This document shows positions 32,228-32,846 of a stretch of 32,846 bases of DNA, one piece after another (within the stretch, counting starts at the first letter, position 1; each line of letters opens with the position of its first letter). The notes beneath the pieces are model-generated. The model had not been told where the DNA came from and ran no database searches. It saw only the letters and a list, made by a program, of their open reading frames with translations. The stretch comes from Bacteroidota bacterium (GTDB taxonomy: Bacteria; Bacteroidota; Bacteroidia; Bacteroidales; FEN-979): NCBI GenBank assembly GCA_026391775.1, contig JAPLDK010000053.1:1-32846 (forward strand), read 5' to 3'. The translations under genes and the position numbers were made by a program.

Positions 32228-32547
32228 GACACTTTCGGCGGTTGCCAGAAAGGAATGGGAATTTCCTGTATTTCACCAACAGTTACAGCCCGAAGTGTAT
32301 TAATGCAAGCCCGGGAAGGCTCCGCAAGACTGACAATCCCCTGGGTAACCACGGTTACCTGACAGCAATTGCAGACGCAGAAAGGGCTGCAACAGTCTAT
32401 ATTATTATGATCCTGCGTTTTTGAATTCAGGGGACACAGGCTGATGTCACCGGAATGCCGATAGCCGCAATTGTCGGCAATATCCACACAGGGTAATGTG
32501 GTAAGAAATGAGATATACAAAGCCAGTATTATCCTCAAGGCCTTCAT
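32224..32547 (-). CDS. Small exported Cys-rich protein, DUF6660-like, first gene of efflux operon 2
   Basis: The 107-residue product has an N-terminal hydrophobic segment (MKALRIILALYISFLTTLPC) that may be a signal peptide. It carries ten cysteines (20, 27, 38, 52, 53, 57, 59, 61, 62, 81), with the dense cluster CCSPFCVCNCC at 52-62 and nearby His and Asp (HNNIDCC). This matches my memory of a small Bacteroidota family, DUF6660, found next to CusA-type genes. A periplasmic metal-binding or delivery role is the natural inference. A strong promoter lies directly upstream and the pump gene 81 bases downstream. The first in-frame ATG was chosen. Confidence 0.72.
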   Translation of the reverse strand: MKALRIILALYISFLTTLPCVDIADNCGYRHSGDISLCPLNSKTQDHNNIDCCSPFCVCNCCQVTVVTQGIVSLAEPSRACINTLRAVTVGEIQEIPIPFWQPPKVS

Positions 32548-32569
32548 TGCAATAGTTTATTGGCTTTTG

Positions 32570-32601
32570 CAAAGATAGAGAATTTGTTAATTCCTTAACA
32601 A
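32570..32601 (-). promoter_or_regulatory. Promoter of the second efflux operon
   Basis: On the minus strand TTG (32601-32599) is followed after 21 bases by TATCTTTG (32577-32570), matching both elements of the Bacteroidota promoter. The leader to the ATG at 32547 would be about 15-20 bases. A GTTAAGGAATTAAC palindrome (6-bp arms around GA) sits between the two elements and could be an operator. Confidence 0.6.
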
Positions 32602-32617
32602 GGTTGTATAAAAACCG

Positions 32618-32646
32618 CAGGGAGGCCATGATATGCAGCCTCCCTG
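32618..32646 (-). terminator. Rho-independent terminator of the T9SS cargo gene
   Basis: A perfect 9-bp stem (CAGGGAGGC with GCCTCCCTG) encloses an 11-base loop. On the minus strand it is followed by CGGTTTTTAT, a good U-tract. It lies 35 bases after the stop codon of the leftward gene at the right edge and separates it from the efflux operon promoter. Confidence 0.8.
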
Positions 32647-32680
32647 GGATTATTGGTTCCGGATTCCGGTTTGAAGAACC

Positions 32681-32846
32681 TTATTTGTTGATAAAGATCT
32701 TCCTCACAACCTTCCTCTGGTCATTGGTAAATACAACAGAATAGATCCCACTCGGCAGGTTCCTCACATCGATGTTCTCTTCATGCTTGCCAACTACTCT
32801 GAACTCTTCGCTGCGGTATACCATCACCCCGAGGGTATTGTAGATC
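32681..32846 (-). CDS. C-terminal end of a type IX secretion cargo protein (gene cut by window edge)
   Basis: Reading leftward from the edge, 54 codons end at a TAA (32683-32681). They form a complete T9SS type A sorting domain: IYNTLGVMVYR, a middle NIDVRNLPSGIYSVVF with the hallmark L-x-x-G-x-Y, and the end KVVRKIFINK. This domain directs proteins through the type IX system, after which it is removed and the cargo is released or attached to the cell surface. The functional part lies outside the window, so the activity is unknown. Confidence 0.9.
   Translation of the reverse strand, partial: IYNTLGVMVYRSEEFRVVGKHEENIDVRNLPSGIYSVVFTNDQRKVVRKIFINK

Noticed and set aside
1..32846. CRISPR array, prophage, tRNA or rRNA
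   Set aside because: No regularly spaced repeats, phage genes or recognisable structural RNA sequence were seen on reading; tRNA was not excluded by computation.

Overview
The window looks like a chromosomal segment of a Bacteroidota bacterium, probably Bacteroidales-like. The evidence is: (i) a C-terminal sorting domain of the type IX secretion type at the right edge; (ii) many matches to the Bacteroidota -7 promoter box TAnnTTTG just upstream of genes, with few Shine-Dalgarno sequences; (iii) lipoproteins with the GDGDIGL motif, an RND pump fused to a TolC-like protein, and a qNOR-type NO reductase, all common in this phylum. No rRNA, tRNA, CRISPR array or complete mobile element was seen. 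Coding density is very high, and no gap without a gene exceeds about 240 bases.

Layout. 1-36: first codons of a leftward gene cut by the edge. 205-780: purN. 1018-3696: a rightward operon of sensor kinase, OmpR-type response regulator and rsmI. 3671-6101: leftward acylphosphatase and a large DUF2339-type membrane protein. 6169-6825: SRAP (HMCES/YedK-like) DNA-protein crosslink protein. 6809-7819: leftward LuxE-like acyl-protein synthetase. 7894-11518: rightward lipoprotein, mrdA (PBP2) and rodA, the cell-elongation pair. 11535-14136: leftward three-gene cassette of exported proteins (DUF6599-like, small Omp85-like barrel, small Q/G-tailed periplasmic protein). 14186-19779: leftward three-gene heavy-metal RND efflux operon with noticeably lower GC. 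19878-21056: hflX. 21146-25071: rightward nitric-oxide module (qNOR, a possible 21-residue ORF, cupin, DUF438-hemerythrin-PAS protein). 25084-26457: leftward secreted lipase-like lipoprotein. 26556-32547: second leftward heavy-metal efflux operon, encoding a Cys-rich small protein, an RND-TolC fusion and an adaptor lipoprotein. 32681-32846: C-terminal end of a T9SS cargo protein.

How the parts fit: most genes are envelope or stress functions. Two independent tripartite pumps of different architecture and base composition probably export divalent cations. The NO module would reduce NO and sense or buffer it through di-iron and PAS domains. The PBP2/RodA pair builds the lateral wall and is preceded by an unknown lipoprotein where mreBCD would often be.

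Non-coding structures worth attention: a perfect 17-bp inverted repeat inside rsmI; two face-to-face promoter boxes between the luxE-like and lipoprotein genes; and a heptanucleotide repeat family at two distant gene borders in opposite orientations.
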